Assembly (NCBI GenBank): GCA_019114885.1
Contig: DXEQ01000088.1
Location: 1 to 8,732, forward strand
Direction of reading: 5' to 3'
DNA: 8,732 nucleotides
Source: Candidatus Anaerobutyricum stercoripullorum
GTDB lineage: Bacteria > Bacillota > Clostridia > Lachnospirales > Lachnospiraceae
A program made the translations under genes and the position numbers. The notes beneath the pieces were generated by a model. That model ran no database searches, was not told the DNA's origin, and saw nothing but the letters and a program-made list of their open reading frames with translations. This document shows positions 6,204 through 8,732 of the stretch, in pieces. Each line of letters starts with the position of its first letter. Within the stretch, counting starts at the first letter, position 1.

Positions 6204-7205
6204 TCACGGTCTGCGGTGTTCAAGCTTCTCATATTCCTCATCCCGGTACCTGTCATCCGGCGACCCGGCGTGGAACTCCACCGCTTTGCCGGGCTGACCG
6301 CCGCCCGTCTCCCCCGGCTGTCCCGCGCCCGGTTCCTCGTCGTCATACATCCACAACGGCCGGTTCAACAATAAATGCATATGGTTGAGCATCTCCAGCG
6401 AAGACTGGGTATGTTCTTCGTATCTTCTGGCAAGATAGAGGGCAAAGAAGATATCAAATACGTAGTTTGCCGCCGCAAAGGAAGTGATCACGTCAAGGCT
6501 TAAGAGGGAATCCCGGTTGGGAATCTCCACCGTCTCGTGGCACCACTGCCGCAGGGTGTCGCTGTGGGGTCCCGCGATACCCACCACATAGTTGCCTGTC
6601 GCCTCCCGGAGATATCTGGCCATCCGCACCACCGTCCGGTTGGCTCCGGTGAAGCTTATGAGAAATGCCACCGTCTTTTTGTTCTTGCGGGCAGCCAGAT
6701 AATGACCGTTGATGCTCTCATAGGCGGAGCTCTCCACCCCCAGAGTCGCAAACTTAAACGCCGCTGCCTGCGCCAGCGCGTAGCTGATGCCCGTCCCGTA
6801 AATATCAATACATTCCGCCCGCTGCAGCACGTTATTGATACGGGTCATGACATTCTTATCCAGAGACAGGCGGGTATTGGTCACCGCATTATCATAAAGC
6901 CCCGGCAGCGTATTGATGATATCCGTGTAGCTGCTCTCGCCCGTGATCGGCTCGTTGGCCAGAATCCGGTCAATCCGCTGCCTCTGGCTGACCTCCTCCA
7001 CCAGTTTCAGTTTAAACTCCTGATAGCCGGAGAACCCCAGCTTCTGACAGAGCCGCACCACCGTGGCCTTGCTGGTGTACGCCGCCCGCGCCAGCTCCCC
7101 GGTGGACATGGACGGCACCTCGTTCAGATGTTCCAGAATATAAGATACCACATCCCGCTCATGACTGGTAAATCGCTTATCTTCCCGTAATCTCTCCAAT
7201 AACAT
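6204..7205 (-). CDS. RpiR/MurR-family transcriptional regulator (HTH_6 plus SIS domain)
   Basis: A 333-residue DNA-binding regulator that should respond to a phosphosugar, probably controlling the PTS-glucosidase genes just downstream. The N-terminal HTH_6 domain covers about residues 1-75, with the helix-turn-helix around MSTGELARAAYTSKATVVRL and the typical CQKLGFSGYQEFK after it. The SIS sugar-phosphate-binding domain covers about 120-265, with IDIYGTGISYALAQAAAFKF (133-152), AFLISFTGANRTVV (180-193) where most members have S-x-S-G, and GIAGPHSDTL (209-218). The family usually ends near residue 285. Here a further 46 residues follow, rich in Gly, Pro and charged residues, with GQPG twice. 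The start has a GAAGG eight bases upstream and a fuller AGGAGG 13 bases upstream. It has its own promoter and terminator. The ligand and whether it activates or represses cannot be read. Confidence 0.9.
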   Translation of the reverse strand: MLLERLREDKRFTSHERDVVSYILEHLNEVPSMSTGELARAAYTSKATVVRLCQKLGFSGYQEFKLKLVEEVSQRQRIDRILANEPITGESSYTDIINTLPGLYDNAVTNTRLSLDKNVMTRINNVLQRAECIDIYGTGISYALAQAAAFKFATLGVESSAYESINGHYLAARKNKKTVAFLISFTGANRTVVRMARYLREATGNYVVGIAGPHSDTLRQWCHETVEIPNRDSLLSLDVITSFAAANYVFDIFFALYLARRYEEHTQSSLEMLNHMHLLLNRPLWMYDDEEPGAGQPGETGGGQPGKAVEFHAGSPDDRYRDEEYEKLEHRRP

Positions 7206-7247
7206 CCCGACTGCCTTCTCCTCCTTTGTTTTCTTTACATTTTATCC

Positions 7248-7276
7248 ATGATAACACAATTTAGGAGAGTTTTCAG
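7248..7276 (-). promoter_or_regulatory. Candidate promoter of the RpiR-family gene
   Basis: The minus strand has CTGAAA (-35, 4 of 6), a 17-base spacer and TATCAT (-10, 5 of 6), with TGT in front of the -10 giving an extended -10 element. It is 43 bases upstream of the regulator ATG. The -35 lies inside an inverted repeat (AGTTTTTCA against TGAAAACT), so binding there could control the regulator's own expression. Confidence 0.5.
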
Positions 7277-7318
7277 CAGACGATTGTGAAAAACTGACGC
7301 TTTGCTTTCTCTCTCCTA
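7262..7318. repeat. Nested inverted repeats between the ABC permease and the regulator
   Basis: An 8-bp perfect inverted repeat (TAGGAGAG at 7262-7269, CTCTCCTA at 7311-7318) starts at the permease stop codon and ends over the regulator promoter spacer. A second pair, AGTTTTCA and TGAAAAACT (one-base bulge), lies between the arms. There is no T-run after either, so this does not look like a normal terminator. It may be an operator, a weak transcript-end structure, or chance in a short AT-rich gap. No other terminator for the ABC unit is visible. Confidence 0.35.
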
Positions 7319-8557
7319 CCCTTTTTTCCTGCAATACGACCACACGGTTCCAATGAGCAGCACCGGTATCCATAAAGCAGCGATCAGAAACATCAGATGG
7401 ACGTTCCAGACGGACAGACCTCCCGGATGCAGAAAGTCCAGTTCTGTCATGGCATACAGCAGGCTGTTGTTTAATCCAAGCGCGCCACCCGGCAGCAGGC
7501 ATTGCAACCAGTTGCCAAGGACTGCCGGCGCGCCGATGTAAGTGAGTATTGGCAGGATGCAGAAAAACATGGCGGTTGCCAGAGCGACGGCGGCGTTTTT
7601 GATTCTGGCGGAGAGAAACAAAATCAGGCTCATCAGGGAAAGAAACAGCAGAAAACTTCCCAAAAGGTTCGCCCATTCCAATTCTCCGACGGTAAGCGCC
7701 GGGAGACTGCTGACAGAGAAGATCATCTGCATGGATGTTTTGGTGCTTTCCCAGCCAAACAGGGTGTTTGTCGTAAGAATCCACAGGATACCGCACAGAA
7801 GAAAAGTCACGCCGGTAATCACGAGCGCGGCAAATATTTTCACCACAGCCAGGCGGAACCTCCCGTGTTTCGTGCAGTGAAGAATATCATCCGCGCCGGT
7901 CTGGTACTCCACGGCAAATACCGGTGATACGATGACCGCACAGAAAATGGTCAGCAGGAAGATCAACAGCACCTGATAATCCATGCTGTTGCCTGATACT
8001 CCCTCATAGTATTGAAACGGCGTTTCAACTTTCCGATACATTTCCTCTGCCTTATCAATATCAGACTGACGACTACCCTCCATCCGCATGAGATTTTTAA
8101 GCCGGACCGGTGCTTTTTCATAAAATGTACTGACTTCCTCCGGAGTTATGTCTAAAAAGCCCGGCGCCATACCGGTTTTCCCATCGGAAAATACTTCCTT
8201 CACCCCATGGATAAGGGGCTGATAAATCATAAGTCTGTCATAGTAAACGTCCTCCGGCAGTTCAAAAGAATCCTCAACGCCGTATTCCAACAACGCTTCC
8301 TGATATTCTCCTACCGCCGTTTGTATCTTTTCTGTTGTCACATCCCCGGACAGGGAGGCTCCCGCGTCTTTTGCGTAATGAATGGCCGAAAGACCGTTAA
8401 GCTGCACTCTTTCTCCATTTTCTGCCTGATAGCTGACCCCCTCAAAGGTCACCGGAAGATATGCCATCAAAACAGATAGCAACAGCGCAGTAAGCAACAG
8501 TATCCATGTCACCCTCGTTTTGAGGATTTTCTTTATTTCCAGCGTAAAAATTCTCAT
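7316..8557 (-). CDS. ABC-2-type transporter permease
   Basis: A 413-residue integral membrane protein, the permease partner of the ATPase whose gene ends 28 bases upstream. Six membrane segments are predicted by eye at about 16-36, 194-216, 237-262, 299-316, 322-342 and 384-406. Between the first and second lies a soluble region of about 155 residues, presumably outside the membrane, which is charged and partly helical. After the second segment comes FAVEYQTGADDILHCTKHGR (214-233), the E-x3-G plus 'IL-x-(C/S)-T-x-x-G-R' pattern common in ABC-2 permeases. The ATG at 8557 is chosen because AAGGAGG lies six bases upstream and MRIFTLEIKKILKTR is a typical cytoplasmic start. The longer frame from 8605 runs back into the ATPase gene. 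The substrate is unknown: such pairs export peptides, antibiotics or lipids, or act in resistance. The C-terminus CRKKG is cytoplasmic. Confidence 0.85.
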   Translation of the reverse strand: MRIFTLEIKKILKTRVTWILLLTALLLSVLMAYLPVTFEGVSYQAENGERVQLNGLSAIHYAKDAGASLSGDVTTEKIQTAVGEYQEALLEYGVEDSFELPEDVYYDRLMIYQPLIHGVKEVFSDGKTGMAPGFLDITPEEVSTFYEKAPVRLKNLMRMEGSRQSDIDKAEEMYRKVETPFQYYEGVSGNSMDYQVLLIFLLTIFCAVIVSPVFAVEYQTGADDILHCTKHGRFRLAVVKIFAALVITGVTFLLCGILWILTTNTLFGWESTKTSMQMIFSVSSLPALTVGELEWANLLGSFLLFLSLMSLILFLSARIKNAAVALATAMFFCILPILTYIGAPAVLGNWLQCLLPGGALGLNNSLLYAMTELDFLHPGGLSVWNVHLMFLIAALWIPVLLIGTVWSYCRKKG

Positions 8558-8585
8558 GGTATTCCTCCTTTTCCCACAAAATGAT

Positions 8586-8732
8586 TCATGCCTGGTTCTT
8601 CTCATGCGGAAACAGCCACAGGTACAGATCTTCCATCCGCGGCGACACAGATATACTTCCTTCTATCTGCGGCGCTTCGGCCAGATAGCGAAGAGAAACC
8701 CGTCCGCCCTCTTCATTTTTTAAATTGACAAT
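8586..8732 (-). CDS. ABC transporter ATP-binding protein, C-terminal fragment (window edge)
   Basis: Forty-eight codons in one open frame run from the window edge to a TGA at 8588-8586. The peptide contains VSLRYLAEAPQIEGSISVSP and ends with RMEDLYLWLFPHEKNQA. The 'P-x-M/L-E-D-L-Y-L-W-L/x-F' ending is what I recognise at the C-terminus of ABC-2-type export ATPases that pair with permeases like the one that follows. The nucleotide-binding motifs (Walker A, signature, Walker B) would lie outside the window, so the call rests on this tail and on the neighbouring permease. The gene is incomplete because the window ends, not because of damage. The permease RBS lies in the 28-base gap after the stop. 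Confidence 0.75.
   Translation of the reverse strand: MVNLKNEEGGRVSLRYLAEAPQIEGSISVSPRMEDLYLWLFPHEKNQA

Noticed and set aside
7242..7796. A 184-codon minus-strand frame overlapping the end of the ABC permease gene
   Set aside because: It is an alternative frame of the permease gene, whose own frame has clear membrane segments and an RBS.
1..8732. CRISPR arrays, tRNA or rRNA genes, and complete insertion sequences
   Set aside because: No regularly spaced repeats, cloverleaf or rRNA sequence, and no transposase frame were seen on either strand.

Overview
The window looks like part of a low-to-mid-GC Clostridia chromosome, most likely Lachnospiraceae. The evidence is indirect: a tgt-yajC pair whose Tgt has the clostridial VYPSRNGRHG variant, strong AGGAGG-type ribosome binding sites, a beta-glucoside PTS/GH1/RpiR cluster, and a TnpV/DUF6809 pair typical of mobile elements in gut Firmicutes. 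No species can be named. Every gene I can support lies on the minus strand, so transcription runs from high to low coordinates.

Layout in transcription order: (1) 8732-7316, the C-terminal end of an ABC transporter ATPase (cut by the window edge) followed by its ABC-2-type permease. (2) 7276-6143, a promoter, an RpiR/SIS-family regulator with an unusual charged tail, and a terminator. (3) 6103-2783, a promoter, a beta-glucoside PTS permease gene broken by an internal out-of-frame deletion, an intact GH1 6-phospho-beta-glucosidase, and a strong terminator. (4) 2761-1061, a promoter, tgt (queuosine tRNA modification), yajC (Sec translocon accessory) and a terminator. (5) 983-791, a promoter and the first 45 codons of a truncated XRE-type regulator. 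(6) 720-54, tnpV and a DUF6809 gene overlapping by 4 bases, then a hairpin.

Regions 2 and 3 form a sugar-catabolism module. The RpiR regulator would sense a phosphorylated sugar and control the PTS permease and the hydrolase that splits the imported 6-phospho-beta-glucoside. The permease has lost most of EIIB, including its phosphorylation cysteine, and the first part of EIIC. The module as read therefore cannot import its own substrate, although the hydrolase and regulator reading frames are intact. Regions 5 and 6 look like accessory DNA: mobile-element genes sit directly against a regulator that stops matching its family in mid-domain.

I did not find convincing evidence of a wholly new system. 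The most informative observations are the deletion junction in the PTS gene, the overlapping inverted repeat and terminator between the regulator and the PTS gene, and the truncated XRE gene beside tnpV.
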